Positions 6,977 to 15,085 of a stretch of DNA of 33,900 nucleotides are shown piece by piece. Under the pieces are notes generated by a model, which was given only the letters and a program-made list of their open reading frames with translations, ran no database searches and was not told the origin of the DNA. Both the position numbers and the translations under genes were made by a program. The stretch is from Streptomyces oryzae (GTDB lineage Bacteria; Actinomycetota; Actinomycetes; Streptomycetales; Streptomycetaceae), in assembly GCF_017676365.1 (NCBI RefSeq), contig NZ_JADKMA010000066.1, forward strand, positions 1 to 33,900. Reading direction: 5' to 3'. The first letter of the stretch is position 1; each line of letters starts with the position of its first letter.

Positions 6977-9256
6977 TCACGGCCTCGGCGCCCCGCTTCC
7001 GCTGTGCGCGTCCAGCGCTTCGGCCAGCGCCGGGGGCAGCGCCGACTCGTGCAGGATGCCGAGGGCCTGGGTGGCGCGGGTGAGGGCGACGTAGAGATCG
7101 CTGGTGCCGAACTCCGCGGGCTCGACCACCAGGACGCGGTCGAATTCGAGCCCCTTGGCCTGGCGGGGGGCGAGCAGCACCAGGTGCCGGGTGAGGTCCG
7201 GCTCAGCGCCCGCGACCACGCCGGGCAGCCGCGCTGCCAGCGCCTCGTGCAGCCGGCGGGGTGCGATGACGGCGAGCCGGCCCTCGTCCGGGGTCTGCGC
7301 CAGCGCCGCCTCGGCGACCTCGGCCGCCAGGTCGCCGGTCACCTGCCTGGCCCAGGCGCGGGTGCCCGTGGAGCGGACCGAGGAGGGCGGTGCGAAGCCG
7401 GGGTGCTCTGCACGTACGACGGCTCCGGCGAGCTCCATGATCTCGGCGGGCGTACGGTAGTTGACGGCGAGCCTGGTGTGCTCCCAGCGGTTTTCGACGT
7501 AGGGCGCGAGGATGTCCTCCCAGGAGCCGACCCCCGCCTCCTCGCTGGTCTGCACCGGGTCGCCGACCAGCGTCATGGAACGGGTCGGGCAGCGCCGCAT
7601 GAGGAGCCGCCAGGCCATCGGGGACAGCTCCTGCGCCTCGTCCACGATGATGTGCCCGAACGCCCAGGTGCGGTCGGCGGCAGCGCGCTCGGCCGCCGAA
7701 CGGTGGTCGGCCTCCTCGTGGCGTTCCGCCATCCGCTCGGCGTCGATGATGTCGTGCGCGGCCAGGATCTCCGACTCGGTGTCCTCGAACTCGAAGGACT
7801 CCGAACCGCGGGCGACTTCCAGCACTCCCTCGGCGTACGCGATCCGCTCCTGGCGCTCCGCCTCGGCGGCCGCCCGCTGTGCGCTGTCGTCCTCACCCAG
7901 CAACTCGGCGGCCTCGTCCAGCAGCGGTACATCCGCCGGGGTCCAGTCGGCCGGCGAGGTGACCGGGCGGCGGATCGCGGCGGCGTCCTCCTCGGACAAA
8001 TGGGTGGGCTCGGCCAGATAGTCGGCCACGAACTCCTCGGGCGTCAGCTCCGGCCACAGCTGGGAGATCGCCGCGTGCACCTCCGGGTTGGCGGCGACGG
8101 CCTTGCCGAGCTGCGCGACATCGTCCGGGCCCAGCAGGTTGGGACCGCCGTAGGGGTCGGTGCCGATACGTTCGACGAGCTGCGCCGTGAGCGCGTCGAT
8201 GATGCGGAAGGCGAAGTGCGGGCGGGCGAGGTTGTGCTGGAGCCGGGTGGCGCGGGCGGCCTCGCGCGCTTCGTCGACCAGATGCCAGTCGAGGACCAGA
8301 TCGCCGTCGTCGTGCGGGACGACGACCGGCTCGCCCGGCTCCGGCACCTGCTGCCGGTCGCGTACGGCCAGCCGCAGAGCCTCCGCCAGCTCGGCACGGC
8401 CTTTGACCGCGGCAGCACGCGGGCTGTCCGTGCCGCGTGCCTCGATGCCCGGGTACAGCTCGCCGAGGGTGGCCAGCAACACGCCGGTCTCACCGAGTGA
8501 GGGCAGCACTTCACCGATGTAGGACAGGAACGCCGGGTTCGGGCCGACGATCAGCACGGCGCGCTTGGCGAGCACCTCGCGGTGCTCGTAGAGCAGGAAC
8601 GCGGCCCGGTGCAGCGCGACGGCGGTCTTGCCGGTGCCGGGGCCGCCCTCCACCACGAGGACGCCGGAGTGCGGGGCGCGGATGATGCGGTCCTGCTCGG
8701 CCTGGATGGTGCGCACGATGTCGCTCATCCGGCCGGTACGGGCCGCGCCGAGGGAGGCGAGGAGGACGGCGTCGCCGCTGGGATCCTCGTAGCCGGTGCG
8801 TTCCGCGTCCTCCAGGTCGAGCAGTTCGTCGTGCAGCTCGGTGACCGTACGTCCGAGGGTGGTGATGTGCCGCCGCCGGCGCAGCCCCATGGGGGTGTGT
8901 CCGGTGGCGAGGTAGAAGGGCCGGGCCACCGGGGCGCGCCAGTCGATGAGGATCGGCGTGCGCTCGTCGTCGTCCTCGCGGATGCCGATCCGGCCGATGT
9001 GGTGCGAGCCACCGTCGCTGAGGTCGATACGGCCGAAGCACAGCGAGCCGTCCACCGCGTTCAGCGCGGCCAGCAGCCCCGAGCGCTCCGCGACGCGCAC
9101 ATCCCGCTCGACGCGCGCCTGCCGGGTGTTGCCGTCCGGCCGCTGGGCCTCCTCGACGGCCGTCGCGGTCTGCGCACGCAGTGCATCGACCCGGGCGTAG
9201 AGGTGGTCGATGTAGTCCTGCTCGTGCTGCAACTCAGCGCTTCCCCGGTTTGACAA
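6977..9256 (-). CDS. helD: HelD-type RNA-polymerase-associated helicase, UvrD/Rep superfamily 1
   Basis: A 759-residue SF1 ATPase. The N-terminal coiled coil (HEQDYIDHLYARVDALR, residues 11-27) is the arm that HelD proteins insert into RNA polymerase. ATPase motifs are GGPGTGKTAV (Walker A, 204-213), IIVDEAQELSP (motif II, 536-546), VGDPVQT (motif III, 564-570), VNYRT (motif IV, 598-602), QAKGLEFDRV and YVALTRATQALGIL near the C-terminus. Actinobacterial HelD removes stalled RNA polymerase from DNA, and some paralogues protect against rifamycins. No rifamycin-associated promoter element was found upstream. The start is TTG at 9256-9254 with AGGGAG five bases upstream; no later in-frame start keeps the coiled coil. 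The Zur-controlled rpmF2-cobW operon lies upstream in the same direction. Confidence 0.85.
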   Translation of the reverse strand: MSNRGSAELQHEQDYIDHLYARVDALRAQTATAVEEAQRPDGNTRQARVERDVRVAERSGLLAALNAVDGSLCFGRIDLSDGGSHHIGRIGIREDDDERTPILIDWRAPVARPFYLATGHTPMGLRRRRHITTLGRTVTELHDELLDLEDAERTGYEDPSGDAVLLASLGAARTGRMSDIVRTIQAEQDRIIRAPHSGVLVVEGGPGTGKTAVALHRAAFLLYEHREVLAKRAVLIVGPNPAFLSYIGEVLPSLGETGVLLATLGELYPGIEARGTDSPRAAAVKGRAELAEALRLAVRDRQQVPEPGEPVVVPHDDGDLVLDWHLVDEAREAARATRLQHNLARPHFAFRIIDALTAQLVERIGTDPYGGPNLLGPDDVAQLGKAVAANPEVHAAISQLWPELTPEEFVADYLAEPTHLSEEDAAAIRRPVTSPADWTPADVPLLDEAAELLGEDDSAQRAAAEAERQERIAYAEGVLEVARGSESFEFEDTESEILAAHDIIDAERMAERHEEADHRSAAERAAADRTWAFGHIIVDEAQELSPMAWRLLMRRCPTRSMTLVGDPVQTSEEAGVGSWEDILAPYVENRWEHTRLAVNYRTPAEIMELAGAVVRAEHPGFAPPSSVRSTGTRAWARQVTGDLAAEVAEAALAQTPDEGRLAVIAPRRLHEALAARLPGVVAGAEPDLTRHLVLLAPRQAKGLEFDRVLVVEPAEFGTSDLYVALTRATQALGILHESALPPALAEALDAHSGSGAPRP

Positions 9257-9292
9257 AACGGCTCCCTGCCCGGTACAGTTCTTTTCACTGAC

Positions 9293-9314
9293 AGCCCTTT
9301 CTCAAGGGCTTTTT
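9293..9314 (+). terminator. Intrinsic terminator, plus strand
   Basis: Stem AGCCCTT (9293-9299), 4-nt loop, AAGGGCT (9304-9310), then TTTT. It points away from helD on the plus strand, where no gene reads in. It lies 14 bp past a good TTGACA-18-TACAGT promoter match (9250-9279). Confidence 0.55.
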
Positions 9315-9333
9315 CTGTGTTGACACACAGAAA
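9312..9333. repeat. 9+4+9 inverted repeat between helD and cobW
   Basis: TTTCTGTGT (9312-9320) and ACACAGAAA (9325-9333) flank TGAC. A TTGACA box (9320-9325) lies in its centre. The A/T-rich dyad is operator-like; no cognate regulator is obvious. Confidence 0.5.
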
Positions 9334-9339
9334 TACCGA

Positions 9340-9415
9340 GCATAGCCAAGGCAATCCCCGGCCCGCAATGCGGCACCGGGGATTTTCCGTGACTGCCATT
9401 CCTTGGCTGCTATGC
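9340..9415. terminator. Nested hairpin with U-run, cobW/helD intergenic
   Basis: The inner stem is AATCCCCGG (9353-9361) with CCGGGGATT (9376-9384), whose loop can form a further CCGCA/GCGG-type pairing; TTTT follows on the plus strand. An outer stem pairs GCATAGCCAAGG (9340-9351) with the complement at 9401-9415, with a 3-nt bulge. On the minus strand it forms directly after the cobW stop codon and could end that transcript or fold in the helD leader. Confidence 0.5.
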
Positions 9416-9429
9416 ACTCAGGCGAAAAC

Positions 9430-10611
9430 TCACGCGAGCGCCCCCGCCCGCTCGCCGGGGCCGGCTTCCTCATGGGCACAGCCGTCATCCATGCCGTGGA
9501 TGTCCCACGCCGGGAGGGGGTCGTCGGCGCAGGCGCTCTCGCCCTCGGCGAGGAGGCAGGCGCTCAGCGCCGTCCGCAGCGCCTCGGGGCGCAGCCCGGC
9601 CCCGATGAACACCAGCTCCTGCCCACGGTCCCCCTCCTCCCGGACGCCGGCGGGCTCGAACCGGGCCACGGAGCCGGCCTGTGACCACAGTCCGGCCACG
9701 TGCGGGCGGTCCGCGAGCCAGAAGAACCCCTTGGACCGCAGCACTTGGCCGAATGCGCCGCTGTCCAGCTCCTGGGTGACGAACCGCCACAGCCGTGCGG
9801 CGTGGAAGGGCCGGGCGGAGCGGAAGACCATGCTGGAGATTCCGTACTCCTCGGTCTCCGGCACATGGTCGCCGTTGAGCTCGCGCACCCAGCCGGGTGC
9901 CTGCGAGGCGCGGTCGAGGTCGAAGAGGCCCGTCCCGAGGACTTCCCGCAGCTCCACCCGCCCGTGCCGGGCGGGGACGATACGGGCCACCGGGTTGAGC
10001 CGGGCGAGTGCGGCCTGCAAGCGCTCGGCCTCCGCCACGTCCACGAGGTCGAGCTTGTTCAGCACGATGACATCGGCGAACTCGATCTGGTCGGTCAGCA
10101 GATCGCTGACGGTCCGCTCGTCGCCCTCGTACTGATCGAGCCCGCGCTCCAGCAGCCCGTCGCCTCCGGTGAGTTCGGGGAGGAAGTTCGCCGCGTCGAC
10201 CACGGTGACCATGGTGTCGAGCCGGGCGAGATCGCCGAGGGTGGCGCCGTCGTCGCGCGGGAAGGCGAAGGTGGCGGCCACCGGCATGGGCTCCGAGATG
10301 CCGCTCGACTCGATGAGCAGGTAGTCGAAACGGCCCTCGCCCGCGAGCCGGCCGACCTCCTCCAGCAGGTCGTCGCGCAGGGTGCAGCAGATGCAGCCGT
10401 TGGTCATCTCGACCAGCCGTTCCTCGGTCCTGGAGAGGGCGGCCTGGCCACCGCGGACGAGGGCGGCATCGATGTTGACCTCGCTCATGTCGTTGACGAT
10501 CACCGCCACCCGGAGGCCCTCCCGGTTGCCGAGGACATGGTTGAGCAGGGTGGTCTTTCCCGCGCCGAGAAAGCCGGAGAGCACCGTCACGGGAAGCCGG
10601 TCGCCCGTCAC
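9430..10611 (-). CDS. CobW/COG0523 G3E-family GTPase, zinc metallochaperone type
   Basis: A 393-residue P-loop GTPase. It has Walker A GFLGAGKTTL (residues 13-22), the metal-binding GCICC motif (72-76) that defines the family, ESSGISEPMPV (101-111), an NKLD guanine-specificity motif, and a C-terminal CobW_C domain containing His and Cys ligands near its end (ACADD, HGMDDGCAHEE). COG0523 proteins deliver metals to target enzymes. Those beside zinc-free ribosomal protein copies under Zur are zinc chaperones used during zinc limitation. The GTG start has GGAGGA upstream and follows the rpmF2 stop by 6 bp, so the two are co-transcribed from the Zur-box promoter. Confidence 0.88.
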   Translation of the reverse strand: MTGDRLPVTVLSGFLGAGKTTLLNHVLGNREGLRVAVIVNDMSEVNIDAALVRGGQAALSRTEERLVEMTNGCICCTLRDDLLEEVGRLAGEGRFDYLLIESSGISEPMPVAATFAFPRDDGATLGDLARLDTMVTVVDAANFLPELTGGDGLLERGLDQYEGDERTVSDLLTDQIEFADVIVLNKLDLVDVAEAERLQAALARLNPVARIVPARHGRVELREVLGTGLFDLDRASQAPGWVRELNGDHVPETEEYGISSMVFRSARPFHAARLWRFVTQELDSGAFGQVLRSKGFFWLADRPHVAGLWSQAGSVARFEPAGVREEGDRGQELVFIGAGLRPEALRTALSACLLAEGESACADDPLPAWDIHGMDDGCAHEEAGPGERAGALA

Positions 10612-10617
10612 AGGCGC

Positions 10618-10788
10618 TCAGTCCTCCGGCCGCAGCAGGCCGCGTTCGTACGCCTTGACCAGCCGCTGCGGCACCCGGTGGACCTTCCCGTCGACCGTGA
10701 CGGGCACGAGTTGCGGCGTGGCCGCTTTCCACTGGGACCTGCGGTGCCGGGTGTTGCTGCGGGACATCTTCCGCTTGGGCACGGCCAC
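10618..10788 (-). CDS. rpmF2: Zinc-independent 50S ribosomal protein L32
   Basis: 56 residues beginning MAVPKRKMSRSNTRHRRSQW, the signature of bacterial L32. It ends KAYERGLLRPED and lacks the CxxC...C zinc-binding cysteines of the housekeeping form, so it is a C-minus paralogue. Such copies replace the zinc-containing L32 in ribosomes and free zinc for other proteins when zinc is scarce. The GTG at 10788 is chosen because AGGAGG lies exactly six bases upstream and the N-terminus then matches the family. It is the first gene of a two-gene operon with the CobW GTPase and lies 40 bp downstream of a Zur box. Confidence 0.9.
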   Translation of the reverse strand: MAVPKRKMSRSNTRHRRSQWKAATPQLVPVTVDGKVHRVPQRLVKAYERGLLRPED

Positions 10789-10827
10789 GGGAAACCTCCT
10801 GGTGTGGTGACGACTCCGGAAGGTTAA

Positions 10828-10842
10828 TGGAAATGAATTTCA
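10828..10842 (-). promoter_or_regulatory. Zur box in front of rpmF2-cobW
   Basis: TGGAAATGAATTTCA matches the actinobacterial Zur operator TGAAAATGATTTTCA at 13 of 15 positions and has near-perfect dyad symmetry. It lies 40 bp upstream of the rpmF2 start, in an A/T-rich patch. Zn-bound Zur would repress here and release the operon in zinc limitation. Confidence 0.8.
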
Positions 10843-10865
10843 AGAGCAATTCAACTGCTGGGCCA

Positions 10866-10896
10866 TCGCAGCAGCCGTTGTCAGTGGCTGCTGCGA
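10866..10896. repeat. 11-bp inverted repeat upstream of DUF4259 gene
   Basis: TCGCAGCAGCC (10866-10876), a 9-nt loop, and GGCTGCTGCGA (10886-10896) pair perfectly. It lies 37 bp before the DUF4259 ATG and 24 bp from the Zur box. It may be an operator or a hairpin in the 5' leader; no U-run follows. Confidence 0.5.
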
Positions 10897-10932
10897 GGAT
10901 GCCCGGGTCGTCAGCACGATCAGGAGAGCTGG

Positions 10933-11358
10933 ATGGGTAGTTGGGACACGGGTCCGTTCGACAACGACGCCGCGGGTGACTTCTGCGCCGCCCTCGACGA
11001 GGCGAGCGCGGACGCGCGCGAGGACATCGTCCGCAACACGCTCATGCGGGTGGCCGGGACCGGTGACTATCTGGAGGCGGATGAGTCCCAGGAGGCCGTC
11101 GCCGCAGCAGCGCTGATAGCGGCACAGTGCCCCGGCGGCACCCCCGTCGGCGGCCTCGACGGACCCGAAGAGCCGCTCCCCGATCTCACCGGGCTGCGCT
11201 CGCTGGCCGTCCAGGCACTCGACCGGGTCGTCTCGGAGCCGTCCGAGCTGCCGGAGCTGTGGGAGGAAGGCGCCTCGGACAGCACCTCCTGGCGGGAGGG
11301 CATCGACCGGCTGCGGAGCATACTCGCGCCCCGGCCGGCCGGACAGCAGCGCCGCTGA
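10933..11358 (+). CDS. DUF4259-family protein
   Basis: 141 residues. The N-terminus GSWDTGPFDNDAAGDFCAAL is the hallmark of DUF4259 proteins, followed by an acidic alpha-helical body with AAAALIAAQCPGG near 64-76 and a basic tail. It is soluble, without signal or membrane segments. The role is unknown; relatives often sit beside immunity or toxin genes, but nothing here supports that. The ATG has AGGAG seven bases upstream. It is divergent from the Zur-regulated operon. An 11-bp inverted repeat lies in its upstream region. Confidence 0.8.
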   Translation: MGSWDTGPFDNDAAGDFCAALDEASADAREDIVRNTLMRVAGTGDYLEADESQEAVAAAALIAAQCPGGTPVGGLDGPEEPLPDLTGLRSLAVQALDRVVSEPSELPELWEEGASDSTSWREGIDRLRSILAPRPAGQQRR

Positions 11359-11454
11359 CGGCGCCCGGCCGGCCGGGGCGAACGGCCGGAGGGACGATGC
11401 ACGGCTCAGGGCGGAAGCCCGGCCCGCAGGGGCGGTTGCCGCTCCCTGTGCCGC

Positions 11455-12489
11455 TCAGGGCGCCGGGATGTACGCCAGTCCGTGAGCGCCCGGCTCGCCG
11501 GCGCGGGGCACCGACAGGGTGGTGAGCGGGCGCAGGGCCGGCAGGTCCACCACGGTGACCGTGGAGGACACCACGTTGGCGACGTAGGCCGTCGAGCCGT
11601 CGGGGGACGAGGTGATGGTCAGCGGGAACCGGCCCACCTCCACCTGCCCCAGCAGCTCAGCGCCGGGGTCAGCGCGTGAGTAGACGTTGAGCACGCCGTC
11701 GGTCTGGGTGCCGAGCCCTTCCGTGCCGGGTTCGGGTTCCGCCAGCCGCAGCTCGCCGGTGAGCACGAGGCCCTGACTCGTCGTGTGGACGGGGAAGTTG
11801 ACGCTCTGCGTCGGAAGCGTGCGCACCACGCGCTGCTCCGCCGTGTCGATCACCACGATTCCCGCGTCGCCCCGTGAAGCGGCGGAGAAGTCGCCCTTCG
11901 GGGTCGCCACGAACACGTAGCTGCCGTCCGGCGCGATGTCGATACCCTCGCTGCCGGGCACCGGGATGCGGTGCAGCAGCCGTCCGGTCTCCAGCTCCAC
12001 GACGGAGACGTACGGCGCTTCCTTGTTGGCCGAGTACGCGTACCGCCCGTCCGGGGTGACGGTGAACCAGTGCGGGCCGGGCGCCTCGACCGGGACGCGG
12101 CGCAGCACCTTCCGGGAGTCGGGGTCCAGGGCGAGCACCGCGCCCGGCGCGGAGTCCGTCGCCTCGACGCTGATGTGGAGCACGTCGCGGTCGCGGTCCA
12201 GGACCAGCCCGTGCGGCGCGTGCTCCGGGGTGAGATCGATGATCTCGACCAGTCGCCGTTCGTCCGGATCGATGACGGCGATCTCGTGGGCTCGCCCCGA
12301 GTTGCTGTGGTAGTAGCCGGACCGGTAGGCGATCGAGCAGTACAGCAGCCGGCGCGCCGGGTCGAAGCAGAGCTCGTGCGGCTCGCTGGGCACTTCGACA
12401 GTGCCCAGTTCGTGGTACGAGCCGACGGAGAAGAACGTGACGCTGGGGCCGCTCTGGCTCACCACGGCCAGGGAGTCGTTGTTGGTCAT
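11455..12489 (-). CDS. YncE-like seven-bladed beta-propeller protein
   Basis: 344 residues made of repeated beta-propeller blades (YVTN type). Examples are LAVVSQSGPSVTFFSVG, GRYAYSANKEAPYVSVVELETGRLLHRIPV, GSYVFVATPKGDF and GSTAYVANVVSSTVTVVDLPALRPLTTL. Such proteins serve as binding scaffolds or lactonases; this copy lacks a signal peptide, so it probably works in the cytoplasm. The start is placed at ATG 12489 (MTNNDSLAVV), where the first blade strand begins; the frame stays open 23 codons further upstream without family-like sequence. It is divergent from the aldo/keto reductase gene across 182 bp, where AACGTT- and ATTGC/GCAAT-centred partial dyads occur. Confidence 0.75.
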   Translation of the reverse strand: MTNNDSLAVVSQSGPSVTFFSVGSYHELGTVEVPSEPHELCFDPARRLLYCSIAYRSGYYHSNSGRAHEIAVIDPDERRLVEIIDLTPEHAPHGLVLDRDRDVLHISVEATDSAPGAVLALDPDSRKVLRRVPVEAPGPHWFTVTPDGRYAYSANKEAPYVSVVELETGRLLHRIPVPGSEGIDIAPDGSYVFVATPKGDFSAASRGDAGIVVIDTAEQRVVRTLPTQSVNFPVHTTSQGLVLTGELRLAEPEPGTEGLGTQTDGVLNVYSRADPGAELLGQVEVGRFPLTITSSPDGSTAYVANVVSSTVTVVDLPALRPLTTLSVPRAGEPGAHGLAYIPAP

Positions 12490-12671
12490 GACCAGCACTC
12501 TGCGGCACCAAGACGGCTGAATCCAGTGCAACGTTCGCAAGGAGTCATTGCACCGCACGCAATTCCCGGGCTGCTGGTTGAAGGTTGAATGAGCAGGCCG
12601 CGTGAGTGGTAGACGCCGAGTGCCACCGCCGCACGGCGGCCGGCACCCACCGACACAGCCGAGGAGCTTGG

Positions 12672-13730
12672 ATGGAGTACAGGCAGTTGGGCCGATCCGG
12701 CCTGCGGGTTTCGGTACTGACCATGGGGACGATGACGTTCGGTGGCCGGGACGTGTTCGGGAACGTCGGCTCCACGGATGTCGCCGGGGCTCGGCGTCAG
12801 GTGGACATGTGTCTGGACGCGGGAGTCAACGTCTTCGACACCGCCAACATGTACTCCTCAGGGCTCAGCGAGGAGATACTCGGCGAGGTGATCTCCGGCC
12901 GGCGGGACCGGCTGCTGCTGTCCTCGAAGGTGCGGATGCCCATGGGTGACGGCCCCAACGACCAGGGGCTGTCGCGCCATCACATCCTCGGCCAGGTCGA
13001 GGGCAGCCTGCGCAGGCTGGGCACGGACCACCTGGACATCTACCACGTCCACGAGTGGGACGGCCTCACCCCGCTGGAGGAGACCATGGAGGCGCTGGAC
13101 TCCCTGGTGCGGGCGGGGAAGGTCCGCTACCTCGGGGTCTCGAACTACTCCGGGTGGCAGCTGATGAAGGCGCTCGGCGTCGCGGACGCACACGGCTACC
13201 AGCGCTTCGTCAGCAACCAGATCTACTACTCCCTCGAATCCCGCGACGCCGAGTACGAACTGGTGCCGCTCTCGCTCGACCAGGGACTCGGGATCATGGT
13301 GTGGAGCCCGCTGGCCGGCGGCCTCCTGTCCGGCAAGTACCGGCGCGGACAGCAGGCCGAAGGCGGCAGGCATCTGACCGAGTGGGACGAACCACCGGTG
13401 CGGGACGAGGCCAAGCTGTACGAGACCATCGAGACCGTCGTCGACATCGCCGCCGCGCACGGCGCCTCGCCCGCCCAGGTCTCCCTCGCGTACCTGCTGG
13501 CGCAGCCCGGGGTGACCACCCTGGTCATCGGCGCCCGCAAGGACGAACAGCTGCGGGACAACCTCGGCGCCGTGGACGTCCGCCTCAGCACCGAGGACGT
13601 GGAACGGCTCGACAAGGTGAGCGCTCCCCAACTGATCTACCCGCACTGGCACCAGGCCCGGCTCGCCGCGGACAGGTTCGGCACCCCGGACCGCGCCCTC
13701 CACCGCGACAGCCGGGGGGCAGGCGCCTGA
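12672..13730 (+). CDS. Aldo/keto reductase
   Basis: A 352-residue (beta/alpha)8 NADPH-dependent oxidoreductase. It starts MEYRQLGRSGLRVSVLTMGTM. The catalytic tetrad is visible: Asp and Tyr in FDTANMYSSGLSEEILG (near 58-74), Lys in LLSSKVRMP, and His in IYHVHEWD (near 124-131). The NADPH-binding end has VIGARKDEQLRDNLGAV. The length and the GLSEEILG motif fit the AKR group related to potassium-channel beta subunits and YajO-like enzymes. The physiological carbonyl substrate is unknown. The ATG has GAGGAG six bases upstream. It converges on the methyltransferase gene. Confidence 0.88.
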   Translation: MEYRQLGRSGLRVSVLTMGTMTFGGRDVFGNVGSTDVAGARRQVDMCLDAGVNVFDTANMYSSGLSEEILGEVISGRRDRLLLSSKVRMPMGDGPNDQGLSRHHILGQVEGSLRRLGTDHLDIYHVHEWDGLTPLEETMEALDSLVRAGKVRYLGVSNYSGWQLMKALGVADAHGYQRFVSNQIYYSLESRDAEYELVPLSLDQGLGIMVWSPLAGGLLSGKYRRGQQAEGGRHLTEWDEPPVRDEAKLYETIETVVDIAAAHGASPAQVSLAYLLAQPGVTTLVIGARKDEQLRDNLGAVDVRLSTEDVERLDKVSAPQLIYPHWHQARLAADRFGTPDRALHRDSRGAGA

Positions 13731-13742
13731 CGCCACCGAAAT

Positions 13743-13809
13743 GCCGGAGGTTCCGGCCGCGCTCGCGGGCGCGCTCCCGAGTGCGGCCGCGGGCGCGCCG
13801 GAGCTCCGG
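13743..13809. terminator. Possible bidirectional terminator between convergent genes
   Basis: The 85-bp gap between the converging AKR and methyltransferase genes holds the hairpin GCCGGA-GGT-TCCGGC (13743-13757) and a 12-bp palindrome CCGGAGCTCCGG (13798-13809). Neither has a U-run, as is common for Streptomyces terminators. Confidence 0.35.
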
Positions 13810-13815
13810 ACCGGG

Positions 13816-14703
13816 TCAGGGGCGCCGGGCGAAGAGGTGCAGCATCCTCTCCAGCGCCTCCGGGGCCGAGGTGAGCGTACGGCCGTGCAGTTGCGCCGAC
13901 TCGTGCACCGAGCGGCTCTCGTACTCCCAGCCGAGGGCGGCCAGTTGCTCCTCGATGCCGCGCTTGTCCCCGTCGGGCAGCAGCGCCGGCAGGTCGATGC
14001 CGAGGGCTGCGCTGCCGTCCCGCAACAGCTCCTGGCGCAGCACGTCGTTGGTGGCGTGTGCGTACTCGACAGCGGCGCGGCTGCCGGAAGCCGAGAGCCG
14101 GTCGATCTCCTTGAACAGCCGCTCCTCGGCCTCCGGTGGCAGATACGGCAGCAGCCCTTCGGCCAGCCAGGCGGTCGGACGGGACGCGTCGAAGCCCGCG
14201 GCCTCCAGGGCTGCGGCCCAGTCCTCGCGCAGATCGACGGGGACCGGTGTTTGGGCGCACGCCGCTGCCGCGCCGCGCTCGTCCAGGACGCGCAGCTTGA
14301 AGTCCAGGACCAGGGGCTGGTCCAGCTCGAAACAGCGGGTGCCCCGGGGCCACTTCAGCCGGAAGGGCCGGGTGTCGAGGCCGGAGGCGAGGATGACGAC
14401 CTGGCGTATGCCGCCTTGCGCTGCGTCGGTGAGGAAGTCGTCGAAGACCCGGGACCGGACGCCCAGGTACTCGTTCATCAGCCCCAGCAGTTCGGGCAGC
14501 TCCGACCGCTCCCCCAACTCCTCCATGGTGACGGGGAACGGGAGAGGTGCCGGGGCCGCCGCGACGAAGGCGGCGGCGTACGGATCCTTGACCAGCGCGT
14601 CGGGCCGGGACGTCTCAATCGCTCTCCCGGCCGCGACCGCGAGGGCGGTCACGCCCACTCCGGAGACGATGTCCCACTGCTGATCCGAGTGATCCGGGTT
14701 CAC
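13816..14703 (-). CDS. Class I SAM-dependent methyltransferase, TIGR00027/leucine-carboxyl-methyltransferase family
   Basis: 295 residues. The family signature is intact: DIVSGVGVTALAVAAGRAIET (residues 11-31), KDPYAAAFV, the SAM loop QVVILASGLDTRPFRL (near 101-116), CFELDQPLVLDFK (acidic residue for the SAM ribose), and WLAEGLLPYLPPEAEERLF (near 178-196). Relatives methylate carboxyl or hydroxyl groups, and in actinobacteria many act in secondary metabolism; the target is unknown. The GTG start has GGAGG eight bases upstream. It is divergent from the MFS gene across 380 bp with two palindromic sites. Confidence 0.85.
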   Translation of the reverse strand: MNPDHSDQQWDIVSGVGVTALAVAAGRAIETSRPDALVKDPYAAAFVAAAPAPLPFPVTMEELGERSELPELLGLMNEYLGVRSRVFDDFLTDAAQGGIRQVVILASGLDTRPFRLKWPRGTRCFELDQPLVLDFKLRVLDERGAAAACAQTPVPVDLREDWAAALEAAGFDASRPTAWLAEGLLPYLPPEAEERLFKEIDRLSASGSRAAVEYAHATNDVLRQELLRDGSAALGIDLPALLPDGDKRGIEEQLAALGWEYESRSVHESAQLHGRTLTSAPEALERMLHLFARRP

Positions 14704-14804
14704 GGATGTACCTCCATACGTGGCGAGGCAGGTCGGCCGACCGGCGGGACGCTACAAGATGGTAGCCGCAGGCAACCAGAGCGTGACGGGTGGCACGGAC
14801 CATT

Positions 14805-14825
14805 ACCGGCCACCAGGTGGCCGGT
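14805..14825. repeat. 21-bp palindrome upstream of methyltransferase
   Basis: Arm ACCGGCCACC and its exact complement are separated by one base. The dyad is 102 bp upstream of the methyltransferase GTG. With a one-base centre it is more likely a protein-binding site than an RNA hairpin. Three CCGACGC-like tandem units follow at about 14847-14870. Confidence 0.5.
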
Positions 14826-14885
14826 CGCGGGCACAACGCCTGACAGCCGACGCCCGACGCCCGACACCCAACCCCCGGTCGTCAA

Positions 14886-14904
14886 TAGTCGGTTGACCCG
14901 ACTA
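14886..14904 (+). promoter_or_regulatory. Operator-like dyad over the TTGACC -35 box of the MFS gene
   Basis: TAGTCGG (14886-14892) and CCGACTA (14898-14904) flank TTGAC, so a TTGACC -35-like box (14893-14898) sits in the centre of a perfect 7-bp dyad. TTACCG lies 17 bp downstream. A repressor bound here would block polymerase. Confidence 0.45.
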
Positions 14905-15085
14905 CGGGGCGCCGGTTACCGTGCTCGGCGCGTATGGCTCCGGGTGCTGTACACAACAGCCGCCCCGAGCCGCGACCGTAGGCGTTAACGTCAATCAACG
15001 CGTCCCTTCAGCCTGCTCGAACGGCCGGGGTGACGCGGCAGCGTACGCCTGGCGGGACTTCCCGGCCGAGAACGGAGATCGGCCG

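Noticed and set aside
5666..8500. A 944-codon open frame on the plus strand
   Set aside because: It is antisense to the GH43 and helD genes. The translation is low-complexity Gly/Arg/Val typical of the complement of high-GC codons, and it has no domain or ribosome-binding site.
6870..9260. Rifamycin-associated element upstream of helD, which would make it HelR-like
   Set aside because: No long inverted repeat of the expected kind is seen upstream of 9256. The gene is named HelD-type only.
14847..14870. Short CCGACGC tandem units as a CRISPR-like or VNTR array
   Set aside because: Only about three 7-bp units without spacers; this is simple-sequence slippage.
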